Shown here: positions 15,203 to 24,172 of the stretch, piece after piece
Numbering within the stretch: the first letter of the stretch is position 1
Layout: every line of letters starts with the position of its first letter
Assembly (NCBI GenBank): GCA_017471465.1
Contig: JAFUTI010000010.1
Coordinates: 1 to 64,000 of the forward strand
Length of the DNA stretch: 64,000 nt
Source of the DNA: Prevotella sp.
GTDB lineage: Bacteria > Bacteroidota > Bacteroidia > Bacteroidales > Bacteroidaceae
Direction: 5' to 3'
The notes under the pieces: model-generated
Seen by the model: the letters and a program-made list of their open reading frames with translations, nothing else
What the model was told of the DNA's origin: nothing
Database searches by the model: none
Program-made: the position numbers and the translations under genes

Positions 15203-16232
15203 TGACAACGGTCTTGATGGTGCCGTCTTCATTGTAGTAGAGGCGCTGCACCTTCAGCGAGCGCAGATGGGTGATGTCGTTCGAGGGTACGCAGTCGTGA
15301 TAGAACAGGTACCATTGGCCGCGGTACTCCACAATGCTGTGGTGCGTCGTCCAGCCAACGACAGGCTCCAGGATGACGCCCTGATAGGTGAACGGACCGT
15401 AGGGCGCATCGCCGATGGCGTAGCACAGGTAGTGGCTGTCGCCGGTGGAGTAGCTGAAATAGTACTTGCCCTGGTACTTGTGCATCCATGAGGCTTCGAA
15501 GAAGCGGTGCGGGTCGCTGGCTTTCAGCGGCTGGCCGTCTTTATCGACGATGACGACATTGCGGGGAGCCTCTGCAAACTGTAGCACGTCGTCGCTCATG
15601 CGGACCACACAGCTGGGCAGTGCCGGTGCATCGGGCAGTGCGAAGAGCTCCGTCTGGTGGTCAGGGGCAGCGCCGAGGTCGACGAGTCCGTTGTCATCGC
15701 CGTACTTCCCGGCGATGGTTGCAAGCCCCTGAGGGAGCGGCTGTCGCCACTGGAGCTGTCCGCCCCAAAGTCCGCCGAAGTAGCAGTAGATGCTACCGTC
15801 GTCGTCTTTGAAGACGCAGGGGTCGATGGAGAACGAGCCGCGTATGGGCTGGTCCTGTGGTACGAACGGGCCCTCAGGACGGTCGGCCACGGCCACGCCG
15901 AGGCGGAAGACGCCGTCGTAGCCTTTGGCGGAGAAGATGAGATAGTACTTGCCGTCCTTCTCGACGACATCATTGTCCCACATCTGTTTCTCGGCCCATT
16001 TCACTTGGTCGACGTCGAGGATGACACCGTGGTCGGCCGCCTCGTCCTGCTCGACATCGCCGAACGACAGGACATGGTAGTCGCGCATCTGAAAGTGTCC
16101 GCCGTCGTCGTCGAAGCACTCGCCGGCGTCCCAGTCGTGGCTGGGGTAGACATAGAGGCGGCCGTTGAACACGTTGGCCGAGGGGTCGGCCATATAGTCG
16201 TTAGGGAAGAGGTAACGTGGAAGTTTTGCCAT
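15195..16232 (-). CDS. glycoside hydrolase family 43 (xylosidase/arabinofuranosidase-like)
   Basis: 345 residues forming a single five-bladed propeller. The three GH43 catalytic positions are Asp16 (MADPSANVF, base), Asp137 (SIDPCVF, pKa modulator) and Glu246 (FFEASWM, acid). The sequence resembles subfamily GH43_1, which includes beta-xylosidases. No signal peptide is visible, so it would act in the cytoplasm on oligosaccharides brought in by the adjacent GPH symporter, whose stop lies 13 nt upstream of this start. Its 3' end overlaps the sigma-factor gene. With GH67 and the acetylesterase it suggests breakdown of glucuronoxylan side chains. Confidence 0.88.
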   Translation of the reverse strand: MAKLPRYLFPNDYMADPSANVFNGRLYVYPSHDWDAGECFDDDGGHFQMRDYHVLSFGDVEQDEAADHGVILDVDQVKWAEKQMWDNDVVEKDGKYYLIFSAKGYDGVFRLGVAVADRPEGPFVPQDQPIRGSFSIDPCVFKDDDGSIYCYFGGLWGGQLQWRQPLPQGLATIAGKYGDDNGLVDLGAAPDHQTELFALPDAPALPSCVVRMSDDVLQFAEAPRNVVIVDKDGQPLKASDPHRFFEASWMHKYQGKYYFSYSTGDSHYLCYAIGDAPYGPFTYQGVILEPVVGWTTHHSIVEYRGQWYLFYHDCVPSNDITHLRSLKVQRLYYNEDGTIKTVVNE

Positions 16233-16245
16233 ATCGCTTTTCGTT

Positions 16246-17658
16246 TTATTGGTTACGTGATTCTATCTTGCGGTTAATATCGTCGATGACGTCGTCGCTG
16301 AGCTCATATTTCGAGATAATGAACATAGCCAGCAGGAGCAGCAGGGCGGGGATGACGCAGACGAGCCAGCGGATACCCTCCTGGGCCTCTGGCGTCTGAA
16401 GCTCCAGGTCGTTCATGAAGTAGGCACCGGCAGCGTTGCCTACCGACATCATGGCGAAGGCTGTGATAAAGAAGAGGGCAATGATGCGCAGGGGACGGTT
16501 GCGCAGGAACTCTGTCCACAGGTCGCTGACCTTCACGTTCTTCGTCTCGCTCTCGTCCATGACGACGCGCTCCTTGGTCTGCGAGAAGCAGAAGACGAGC
16601 AGGCAGAGTCCCACCAATGCGAAGATGAGCATGGTGTAGAACCACGCGTTGGAGTCCTTCGGCAGTGTGTTGGCTTCTGCAGCAGCCTGATAGTTGGTCC
16701 AGGCCAGCACCCAGCCGGGGATGACACCGCCTAAGGCCATGCCGGCCTTGAAGAAGATACCCGTCAGGGCATTGACGATGCCCGAGATACGTCGTCCTGT
16801 GGTGTATTCGCCGTAGGAGATGACTTCAGGAATGAGCGCCCACATATAACCGGTGGCCACGATGACACCCGTCGACTTGATAAACTGTGCGATGTAGACG
16901 AGTGTGATGTTCTCCTTTACCGTTCCCATCTTGCTGATGATATAGAGCATGGCCATGCCGACAATGGCTATCGAGAGGAAGATGTAGAACATGTTCTTTT
17001 TGCCCACGCGACGCTTGATGGCCGGCACCATCGGCATGAAGATGAACGAGGGCAGCGAGCCCAGCCCCATGAACAGCGCCATCTCCAATGGCAGCTCTGC
17101 TCCTGCCAGCACGGCCACCAGGATGGGCACACCCGCTGAGACACATAGGCCGCCGACGTTGGCCATGAACATTCGGACCGAGGTCAGGATGGTTATCTCA
17201 TTAGTGTCGCGCGTCAGCGATGAGTTCAAGGCACCGTAAGGCACATTAATTAAGGTGTAGAGCATTGACATGCCCACGTATGTGATATAGGCATAGACGA
17301 GTGAGGGCGCAAACCCGTTCCAGAAGCAGAGGATGGCCAGGATGGTCAGGGGGACGCCACCCAATACCAGGTAGGAGCGGTATTTGCCCATGGTGGGGTT
17401 GTGCTTGTCGACAAAGGTGCCCACTAGCGGGTCCCAGAGGACGTCCACAAGACGGACGACCAGAAACATTGTTCCAGCCAGTCCGGCTGACTTGGCTGCA
17501 TCGCCACCGAGGACATAGACGTCGGTGTAGAAGAACAGCAGATACATACAGATGGTCTGGTAGATCAGGTTCTGTGCCAGGTCGCCGGCACCAAAGCCGA
17601 TGCGCTGCACCCATGATAGCTTATGGAAGCCCTTTGATTCTTGTGAAGACGTTGTCAT
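16246..17658 (-). CDS. GPH-family sugar:cation symporter
   Basis: 470 residues with twelve predicted membrane segments. It belongs to the glycoside-pentoside-hexuronide (MelB/XynP-like) group of the major facilitator superfamily, shown by the N-terminal RIGFGAGDLAQNLIYQTICM and DVLWDPLVGTFVDKHNPTMG stretches. GPH members import oligosaccharides or xylosides with sodium or protons. It is first in an operon with GH43 and the ECF sigma factor, so the likely substrate is a xylo- or arabino-oligosaccharide. The -7 box is at 17698-17705. Confidence 0.9.
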   Translation of the reverse strand: MTTSSQESKGFHKLSWVQRIGFGAGDLAQNLIYQTICMYLLFFYTDVYVLGGDAAKSAGLAGTMFLVVRLVDVLWDPLVGTFVDKHNPTMGKYRSYLVLGGVPLTILAILCFWNGFAPSLVYAYITYVGMSMLYTLINVPYGALNSSLTRDTNEITILTSVRMFMANVGGLCVSAGVPILVAVLAGAELPLEMALFMGLGSLPSFIFMPMVPAIKRRVGKKNMFYIFLSIAIVGMAMLYIISKMGTVKENITLVYIAQFIKSTGVIVATGYMWALIPEVISYGEYTTGRRISGIVNALTGIFFKAGMALGGVIPGWVLAWTNYQAAAEANTLPKDSNAWFYTMLIFALVGLCLLVFCFSQTKERVVMDESETKNVKVSDLWTEFLRNRPLRIIALFFITAFAMMSVGNAAGAYFMNDLELQTPEAQEGIRWLVCVIPALLLLLAMFIISKYELSDDVIDDINRKIESRNQ

Positions 17659-17697
17659 TTCCCTTAATGTTTATTGATAGTTTTCGGTTTTCGACTG

Positions 17698-17705
17698 CAA
17701 AGATA
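17698..17705 (-). promoter_or_regulatory. -7 box of the GPH symporter-GH43-sigma operon
   Basis: TATCTTTG on the minus strand, 39 nt before the symporter start. Confidence 0.55.
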
Positions 17706-17812
17706 AGGATTTCTTTTGATGTCTCAGTCGCCAAATGTTACAGATGCCTTTCTAATTGTTTCATTTGGATAAGAAATGACGGTTTTTCCCCTTTTCATCG
17801 CAATTTTTTTGC

Positions 17813-17820
17813 TATTTTTG
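17813..17820 (+). promoter_or_regulatory. -7 box of the esterase gene
   Basis: TATTTTTG, 26 nt before the ATG. It is divergent from the symporter promoter about 110 bp away. Confidence 0.5.
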
Positions 17821-17846
17821 CATCAGAAACGACATAATATAATAAT

Positions 17847-19799
17847 ATGAGTATGAAGAAGTTCTTGTGGGTAGCAGCAGTGGTCTGCTTCTTACCCGTA
17901 AATGCCAAGGTGACGCTGCCCCAACTGTTTCAGGACGGTATGGTTGTCCAGCGTGGAAAACCCATCCCCGTATGGGGCAAGGCCGATGCCGGTGAGACGG
18001 TCACCGTCTGTCTGAACAAGAAGAAGGCTGTAGCCACTGCCGACAGTGATGGTCGCTGGCGTGTGGACCTGCCAGCGATGAAGGCTGGCGGGCCGTTTGA
18101 GCTGACCGTCAACGAACAGAGAATCAAAGATGTCATGGTGGGCGACGTCTGGCTGTTGTCAGGCCAGTCGAACATCGATGTTACGATAGAGCGTGTGTAT
18201 CCGAATTATACTGATGAAATCGACCAATTTTCATTCGACAAGGTACGTCTTTTCCGCGTTCAAAACGAGACGTCGACCCATGGCGTGAAGGATGACATCC
18301 GTCCGACGGGCATCAACTGGAAACCATTGACCAAGCAGAACGCGTGGCTCTTCTCGGCAGTCGGTTCCTTCCTTGGCAAGCGTTTGTTCGAGGAGAAAGG
18401 TGTCCCTCAGGGCATCATTGTCAACAGCTGGGGCGGCACACCCATCGAGGCGTGGATCAGTGCCGACTCGCTGAAGAAGGACTATCCCATGCTGCTTAAG
18501 CGAGTGGAGTTCTTCCAGAACGACAACTACGTCAGGGCACAGATGCAGGCCAATGGCGAGGCCGGCCGACGCTGGAACGAAATGCTCGACCAGGCCGACA
18601 ACGTCCAGCAGTTCATCCTGCCTTCCTGTCAGGATGCCGACTGGCAGACCGTCGACCAGAACGACTGGAGCTGGCGCGGCGTAGGTTCTGTGTGGCTCCG
18701 TCAACACGTCCATATTGATAAGCAGCACGCAGGAAAAGCTGCCCGTCTGTTGCTTGGCACCCTCTACGATCAGGATGTCACCTACCTCAATGGCAAACGG
18801 GTCGGCAGTACCGGCTACCAGTATCCGCCGCGACGCTACGACATCCCCGAGGGCCTGCTCCAGGAGGGTGACAACGTGATTGCTATACGGTTCATTAACA
18901 AGGGTGGTGCTGCACACTTCATTCCCGAAAAGCCCTATATGCTCTGCTTCGGCGACGACCGTTTCTCACAGAATCCCATGCCGAAGGATGTCATTCCCCT
19001 CAGTCCGAAGTGGAAATGTCATGTTGGTGCTGAGATGCCCTCCTGCCCTGGCGGCGATGTGTCGCTGCAGAACCTGCCCACTACGCTCTACAACGCTGTG
19101 CTCCATCCGCTGGCACCCTACGCCATCAGCGGCATCGTCTGGTATCAGGGCGAGTCGAACACTGGCAACGCTGCTCCTTACGCCGACTACCTGAAGAAGC
19201 TGATGGGCTGTTGGCGCGACCTCTGGCAGGATCAGCAGATGCCGTTTGTCATCGTTCAGCTGGCCAACTACGACGGTCGCCAGCAGACGGGTTTTCCACG
19301 TCCCATCACGCCCCAGACCGAACCCATGAACAGCGGCTGGGCACAGCTCCGCGAGGCGCAGCGCAACGTAGCCAAGGCCGACCCTTACGCCGAACTGGCC
19401 GTGCTCAACGACCTGGGTGAGACCGTCGATATCCATCCCCTCCGCAAGAAGGAGGCCGCCGAGCGCATCGCACTCTGCTTCGACCGGCTTGTATATAAAA
19501 ATAAGAAGGTGAAACTCTCGCCCGAAGTGGTATCAGTATCGGTTACCGGCAATCATGTTCAACTCACGCTCGACCAGCCCATACAAGAAGGCGAACTCCG
19601 TTCATTCGAGGTTGCCGGCGATGACAAGGTGTTCCATAATGTGGATGCCATTAGCAAGGGCAATGTCATCACGCTCCTTAACCCCGCCATCACCCCTCGT
19701 TCTGTCCGCTATGCCTGGAAGGACGACCCCATCATGGCTAACGTCCGTTCGCTGACGGGACTGCCGATGTCGTCGTTTGAGTTAGCGATTGACAAATGA
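17847..19799 (+). CDS. sialate O-acetylesterase-family carbohydrate esterase
   Basis: 650 residues with a signal peptide (1-20). The catalytic SGNH-like domain is marked by WLLSGQSN (nucleophile Ser108), VNSWGGTPIEAW, GIVWYQGESN and DIHPLRKKEAAERI (Asp-His near the C-terminus). A lectin-like beta domain (about 210-350) is inserted between the first two catalytic blocks, the usual layout of this family. Relatives remove acetyl groups from sialic acids or from xylan. Between a GH43 operon and GH67, acetylxylan or acetyl-xylo-oligosaccharide is the more likely substrate. ATG at 17853 is an alternative start. The 3' end overlaps GH67 by 18 bp. Confidence 0.88.
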   Translation: MSMKKFLWVAAVVCFLPVNAKVTLPQLFQDGMVVQRGKPIPVWGKADAGETVTVCLNKKKAVATADSDGRWRVDLPAMKAGGPFELTVNEQRIKDVMVGDVWLLSGQSNIDVTIERVYPNYTDEIDQFSFDKVRLFRVQNETSTHGVKDDIRPTGINWKPLTKQNAWLFSAVGSFLGKRLFEEKGVPQGIIVNSWGGTPIEAWISADSLKKDYPMLLKRVEFFQNDNYVRAQMQANGEAGRRWNEMLDQADNVQQFILPSCQDADWQTVDQNDWSWRGVGSVWLRQHVHIDKQHAGKAARLLLGTLYDQDVTYLNGKRVGSTGYQYPPRRYDIPEGLLQEGDNVIAIRFINKGGAAHFIPEKPYMLCFGDDRFSQNPMPKDVIPLSPKWKCHVGAEMPSCPGGDVSLQNLPTTLYNAVLHPLAPYAISGIVWYQGESNTGNAAPYADYLKKLMGCWRDLWQDQQMPFVIVQLANYDGRQQTGFPRPITPQTEPMNSGWAQLREAQRNVAKADPYAELAVLNDLGETVDIHPLRKKEAAERIALCFDRLVYKNKKVKLSPEVVSVSVTGNHVQLTLDQPIQEGELRSFEVAGDDKVFHNVDAISKGNVITLLNPAITPRSVRYAWKDDPIMANVRSLTGLPMSSFELAIDK

Positions 19800-21602
19800 A
19801 CCGAAGTACTTCAGGCAGACGTCGCGCCACTCGCGGGCGTTCTGCTGTTGGTGCTGCAGACGCTCGTCGACCTCGCGCCACCGCTGCTCGTCGATGTAGG
19901 GTTTGCATGCCTGCCAAGTCTTGCAGAAGTCATCAACCTCGCTGACGCCGCGGTTGTAGCGGTATTGCATCTCCTCCCATAGCGTGCGTCCGCTGTTCAT
20001 GCGGTACGTCCAGGGCAGGTGGTGGAACCACAACAGCAGGTTTTCGGGACAGGTCGACGGGTCGTCGTACAGCGAACAGTAAGGTTCGCGGTACTGGCTG
20101 GTGGCGTTGCTGCCCGTATGCGTGCGGTCGAAACCAATGCCTGCTGAGTCGGCCTGGTGATAGTAGACGGGGCACCACTCCAACGGGTAATGCTTGATGA
20201 AACCGTCGGGCTGGGGCCCATAGTGGTGGTCGAACTTAAAGATATGGTGCAGGCCGAGTGGCATCATATAGTCAACACACGCCTCACGACTGCGGAGCAT
20301 GACGCTAAGCAGAACCTCGTTTCTCTCTGTTTCGCCAAAGGTGGCCGTGAGCCATTCATCTGCAATTTTCTCCGATTTCATCGAGGGATTCCACGCCAGA
20401 CGACCGAAGGCGTACCAGTTAGCCTGCGAGAAGTGGTGGCCGCACCAGTTGAGATCGTTGCCGATGTTGGCCACGCCGGCGATACCTACCAGCTGTTTCG
20501 GGGCGACAAACGAGAAGAACTCGCGCCACATCGGAGCCAGATAGACCAGGTGGCGCGACTGCCCGAGATACTCCTGCGTAATCTGCAGTTCTGCCATCTG
20601 TGGTGTCTCTTTGATGTTGTCGAAGATGGGAGCGTAGGGCTCACGCGGCTGGAAGTCGAGCGGGCCGTTCTTCGACTGCAGGATGACGTTCTTGCGGAAT
20701 TTCCCGTCGCAGGGCAGGAACTCCGAGACAGCCTGTTTTACGCGGTCCTCGCCCTTGTGTTTCGAGCCGTAGACGAATGAGCGCCAGATGATGATGCCGC
20801 CGTATGGCGCCACGGCGTCGGCCAGCATGTTGGCACCGTCGGCGTGTGAGCGGTCGTAGTCGCCGGGGCCTGGCTGCCCCTCGCTGTTGGCTTTTACTAA
20901 GAAACCGCCGAAGTCGGGTATCAGCTTGTATATTTCGGCTGCCTTCTTCTTCCACCACAGCCTTACCTGCTGATTCAGCGGGTCGGCCGTCTTCAGCTTG
21001 CCCAGGCCCATCGGCGAGGCGAAGTTGACCGACAGATAGACGCGGATACCGTAGGGGCGCAGGATGTCGGCCAATTCCTTGGCCTTCAGCAGGTTCTCGC
21101 GATTGAGCTGCTGTGGCGAGGCGTTCACGTTGTTCAGCACCGTACCGTTGATGCCTATCGAGGCGTTGGCGCGGGCATACTCTCTGATATGCAGTGGGGC
21201 GAACATTGGCCAGAAGATGCTCTGTCCCGCATAGCCGCGCTCTACCGACCCGTCCAGATTGTCCCAGTGGTTCAGGATGCGCAGCTTGAAGAACGGCTGC
21301 GAGGCGCCCTGTTCACCGCGCAGCAGGGCGTAGGCTCCGTACAGCAGGCCCCGCTCGGTCTTGGCTCTGACGGTGCTGCCGCTGACGACATAGCCCTCAT
21401 CGTCGGCCACTGTGGGGTCAATCACCAGTTGTGCCTCACTCCCTTGATAGTAATACCGCAGCTCCTCGGTAGCCACACACTCCGGTCCCGTCACCTTGGC
21501 TGTGTTCACAATGTCATACTGTAGCCACAGTCGGCTGCCGTCCTCGGCTCCTGCCAGTGTGCAGAGCATCAGCGCCAGCACCATCACCATTTGTCTTCTC
21601 AT
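19782..21602 (-). CDS. alpha-glucuronidase, glycoside hydrolase family 67
   Basis: 606 residues with a short signal peptide (1-19). GH67 signatures are intact: Glu241 in VKANSEGQPGPGDYDRSHAD (acid), Asp316 in KNGPLDFQPREP and Glu344 in LQITQEYLGQSR (general-base pair of this inverting family). Family members run to about 650-700 residues, so this is a compact copy. It removes 4-O-methyl-glucuronic acid from the non-reducing end of xylo-oligosaccharides in the periplasm or cytoplasm. It converges with the acetylesterase gene (18-bp overlap) and has its own -7 box. Confidence 0.93.
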   Translation of the reverse strand: MRRQMVMVLALMLCTLAGAEDGSRLWLQYDIVNTAKVTGPECVATEELRYYYQGSEAQLVIDPTVADDEGYVVSGSTVRAKTERGLLYGAYALLRGEQGASQPFFKLRILNHWDNLDGSVERGYAGQSIFWPMFAPLHIREYARANASIGINGTVLNNVNASPQQLNRENLLKAKELADILRPYGIRVYLSVNFASPMGLGKLKTADPLNQQVRLWWKKKAAEIYKLIPDFGGFLVKANSEGQPGPGDYDRSHADGANMLADAVAPYGGIIIWRSFVYGSKHKGEDRVKQAVSEFLPCDGKFRKNVILQSKNGPLDFQPREPYAPIFDNIKETPQMAELQITQEYLGQSRHLVYLAPMWREFFSFVAPKQLVGIAGVANIGNDLNWCGHHFSQANWYAFGRLAWNPSMKSEKIADEWLTATFGETERNEVLLSVMLRSREACVDYMMPLGLHHIFKFDHHYGPQPDGFIKHYPLEWCPVYYHQADSAGIGFDRTHTGSNATSQYREPYCSLYDDPSTCPENLLLWFHHLPWTYRMNSGRTLWEEMQYRYNRGVSEVDDFCKTWQACKPYIDEQRWREVDERLQHQQQNAREWRDVCLKYFGSFVNR

Positions 21603-21637
21603 CTGTCTTTGCCTTTTGTCTGGTTAATATTTTTTTG

Positions 21638-21645
21638 CAAAGATA
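21638..21645 (-). promoter_or_regulatory. -7 box of the GH67 gene
   Basis: TATCTTTG on the minus strand, 35 nt before the start. Confidence 0.55.
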
Positions 21646-21808
21646 GCAATTTTCTGCCAACTCACCGTTCCTTTTCTTCATTTTTTTCAATCTTTCCATG
21701 AGGTGATGTCTGCCTGATTTTGTAAGTTTCTTATTTCCAATGGTTTGCGTTCCGTTTCTTTTTGCGCGTTTTCCATAGGTTCTTGTTACAACATTAGAAA
21801 ATAAATTG

Positions 21809-21816
21809 TATCTTTG
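21809..21816 (+). promoter_or_regulatory. -7 box of the TPR lipoprotein gene
   Basis: TATCTTTG, only 12 nt before the ATG at 21829. The predicted transcript has a leader of a few nucleotides. Confidence 0.5.
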
Positions 21817-21828
21817 CACTGGAAAAGT

Positions 21829-22506
21829 ATGTTTATTATACGAACGAAAGTCTGTTACATATTTATTATTACCATCATGACAGTTGCCAGCAGTTGCCGG
21901 CAACAGGCGCAGCATGCTCTTACGGCTGAGGCCTGTTTGGAGGCGGCAGAGGCGGCCTTGGCCAATGACAGTATCCGTCAGGGTGAGACCTTGCTGCGGA
22001 AGACGATCCGTCTGGCCTCGGAGTCAGAAGATTGGCACACCACCTACATTGCCTACCTGCGGTTGGCTTCAAGCTTGTCGCAGAGCAATTCTGGAGAGGC
22101 ATTACGTCTGACGAAGCAGGCTTTGACCGTCTATGAACAGCATCCCGACGATGAGCGTAATCAGGTCATCCTGCTCGACTATGCCGGCACGTACGCAGCA
22201 CAGGTGGCGTTCGATGCCGAGGCCCCTTTCGACGAGGCACTCGCTCTCACCCGCCGCGCATACGACATAGCCAAGGAAAACGCGATGACCGACCTTATGT
22301 GCCAGACGCTGACCAGCCTTTCCAACATCGCCTGGGCACAGGACGACTACGAGCTGGCGCTCGACTATGCACGCCAGGCCTTGGAGTTGCCCGACACGAC
22401 AGAGTTGCGTCAAGGAGCCCTGCAGGTGCTGGCCCGCTGTTATCTCAGCCTTGACATGCTCGACTCGGCTGAGACCGCTTATCGGCAGATAGGGCCCGGC
22501 GGTTAG
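21829..22506 (+). CDS. TPR lipoprotein, probably 3'-truncated
   Basis: 225 residues. MFIIRTKVCYIFIITIMTV followed by ASSC forms a lipoprotein signal. The rest is helical TPR-like repeats (EACLEAAEAALANDSIRQGE, ALRLTKQALTVYEQHP, LALDYARQALELPDT, MLDSAETAYRQIG). Relatives such as the 537-residue protein at 5.6 kb continue with more repeats, a membrane segment, a coiled coil and an HTH-like domain. All of these are missing here, and the frame ends abruptly at QIGPGG. The next gene is likewise missing its usual signal peptide, which suggests a deletion joined the two. A start inside the -7 box (TTG at 21814) is rejected. Confidence 0.6.
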   Translation: MFIIRTKVCYIFIITIMTVASSCRQQAQHALTAEACLEAAEAALANDSIRQGETLLRKTIRLASESEDWHTTYIAYLRLASSLSQSNSGEALRLTKQALTVYEQHPDDERNQVILLDYAGTYAAQVAFDAEAPFDEALALTRRAYDIAKENAMTDLMCQTLTSLSNIAWAQDDYELALDYARQALELPDTTELRQGALQVLARCYLSLDMLDSAETAYRQIGPGG

Positions 22507-22543
22507 TGTCTACTATGGGAAAGAAGGTCATCCGTTTTTCCTG

Positions 22544-23059
22544 ATGTCGTGTACCGTTGGCGACGAGGTCATCTACCTCAACGACGACTACGAGGACGGA
22601 GCCTCCCATGATGCCGCCCGGAAAGGCCGTTTCGACTTCACCCATACCATCAAGATACGGCCAAAGACGCCGATGAGGCGTGAGGCCGTGCAGTTGCCCT
22701 ATGGTGAATATGGCGACATGAAGCTGGACGTTCATCTTGACCCGCTCAACGATGCCTATCTGGTACGTATCACCGACGAAAGGGGCAAAACCGTCTACGA
22801 GAGAGCCATCAACGCTGGCAGTATCTTAGGACTCAGCATCGATATCTCCTCATACGCGAGAGGTCGTTACACCGTCATTGTCGAAAACAGCCGTGAGTAC
22901 TTCACTGGCACTTTCGAAGCACAACTGACGGGTATCGACGCTATGAAGATGAAGGATGCAGAGTCAAGTGACCACATCTACAACCTGCAGGGCCAGCGCC
23001 TCAGTAGCGTTCAGAAAGGTGTGAATATAGTAAACAGACAAAAGGTTTATATAAAATAA
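22544..23059 (+). CDS. DUF3244-like secreted protein, 5' end uncertain
   Basis: 171 residues from the ATG at 22544. The frame is open from about 22508 without another ATG. The central part (MKLDVHLDPLNDAYLVRITD, then GKTVYERAINAGSILGLSID and SSYARGRYTVIVENSREYF) matches DUF3244-type domains of Bacteroidales exported proteins. The C-terminus (IYNLQGQRLSSVQKGVNIVN) is the short beta domain also found on the next gene. Full-length relatives have a signal peptide, which is absent here; a competing frame (ATG at 22515) stops at once. The gene is either 5'-truncated or frameshifted. It is followed at 6 nt by another exported-protein gene. Confidence 0.55.
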   Translation: MSCTVGDEVIYLNDDYEDGASHDAARKGRFDFTHTIKIRPKTPMRREAVQLPYGEYGDMKLDVHLDPLNDAYLVRITDERGKTVYERAINAGSILGLSIDISSYARGRYTVIVENSREYFTGTFEAQLTGIDAMKMKDAESSDHIYNLQGQRLSSVQKGVNIVNRQKVYIK

Positions 23060-23065
23060 GTAAAT

Positions 23066-23863
23066 ATGAAAAGAGTCTGTTTGATTTTTATGGTCGCATC
23101 GCTTAATCTGCAGCTCATCGCACAGCGGCCTGCGTTGCCCTTGGTTGAAGAAGGCAGAGTTTGGCGCCTAGCGTCATTGTTTCCGGCAGAGGAATCAGAG
23201 GTGGGTTCGGAAGGACCGAATTTCTATAGGGACATCTAAGGTCGTCCTTGTACGGGCTATTCATACGAACTGACAATAAAGGGAGACACCGTGTTGGATG
23301 GTCAAAGCTATAAGAAACTCGTTAGGGCGGATAATCAGAAATTTGTCAGTGGTCTGCGTCAGGAGGGTAATCGCGTTTACGAATACAGAACCACTACAGA
23401 CGAACTGATTTTTGATTTTGACCTTCATGAAGGCGAACTTTATACAAGCAAAACAGATCATGTTACCAAGATGCGTGTCGGTCATGTCTGGTCGATAACT
23501 GTAAATGGTATAGAGCGCAGAGTATTAGCGATGTGGGCTGCTGGTGAAGATGAAGTAGAAGATGATAGTAGTCTAGTGGATTACTGGATAGAAGGTGTTG
23601 GATGTAAGAACGGACCTCATTTCCCCTTATGGTGGACTGCAACAGGCATTTCCTCTTTGCTCTTAGAATGTAACCAAGACGGACGGTCTGTCATTACATT
23701 AAAAGATTTTACAGATAGTGTTATTTCCTGTATAGGAGCCTTTTCCCAATCTACTCTCGGCACTTCGCGCTTGGCTCTTTACACCCTCCAGGGCCTGCGC
23801 CTCCACGGTCAGCCGCAACGCCGTGGCGTGTACATACAGGACGGTCGGAAGATACTGAAATGA
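23066..23863 (+). pseudogene. secreted protein gene interrupted by one in-frame TAA
   Basis: The frame from ATG 23066 to 23863 (266 codons) is broken only by TAA at 23237-23239. The first 57 codons give a signal peptide (MKRVCLIFMVASLNLQLIAQ) and EGRVWRL. After the stop the same frame continues with GRPCTGYSYELTIKGDTVLD through a beta-rich domain to the C-terminal motif LYTLQGLRLHGQPQRRGVYI. The continuity across the stop shows one gene, and a single AAA-to-TAA change would explain it. Re-initiation at 23291 would give a product without a signal. The family is that of Prevotella exported proteins of unknown function ending in the NLQGQR-type domain. Confidence 0.65.
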
Positions 23864-23929
23864 CAAACCATTGACATCCCGTGATACTCGGTTTCCGGCA
23901 TCATGGCTTTATGCTTGGCCTGAAAGTAA

Positions 23930-24142
23930 CCCACACCTCTTACGCCTGGTACTTAACTGCTTGATAATCAGTAGTCAACTGATTCAACTAGGTCGCACCA
24001 GAGGTCGCACCAGTGCCCACACCAATGGTCGCACCAGTTGCGACCTTTGGTGCGACCTTAGGTGTTACCTTTGGTGTGACCAAGGTGTGTCTGTATGTTG
24101 TTGACAATCAACGGGATAAGTGCCAGGTGTAAGAGGTGTGGG
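23930..24142. repeat. 213-bp inverted-repeat element with internal 12-bp repeats
   Basis: Outer arms of 26 bp (23930-23955 and 24117-24142) are inverted with two mismatches; each contains the 13-mer CCCACACCTCTTA or its complement. Between about 23990 and 24090 lie roughly eight 12-bp units built on GGTCGCACCA, the first half in one orientation and the second half inverted, so the core is itself a palindrome. No gene is visible. It lies between convergent genes. A non-autonomous mobile element, a bidirectional terminator or a structured RNA are all possible. Confidence 0.75.
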
Positions 24143-24172
24143 TATTTGCGGTAGAACAGGAAAATATCGCGG

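Noticed and set aside
23237-23239. Recoded stop codon
   Set aside because: TAA is not a known recoding site here and no recoding element is seen; a point mutation is simpler.
23871-24104. 77-codon frame through the 12-bp repeats
   Set aside because: The reading is a by-product of the GGTCGCACC repeats (repeated GRTS/CDLW), not a protein.
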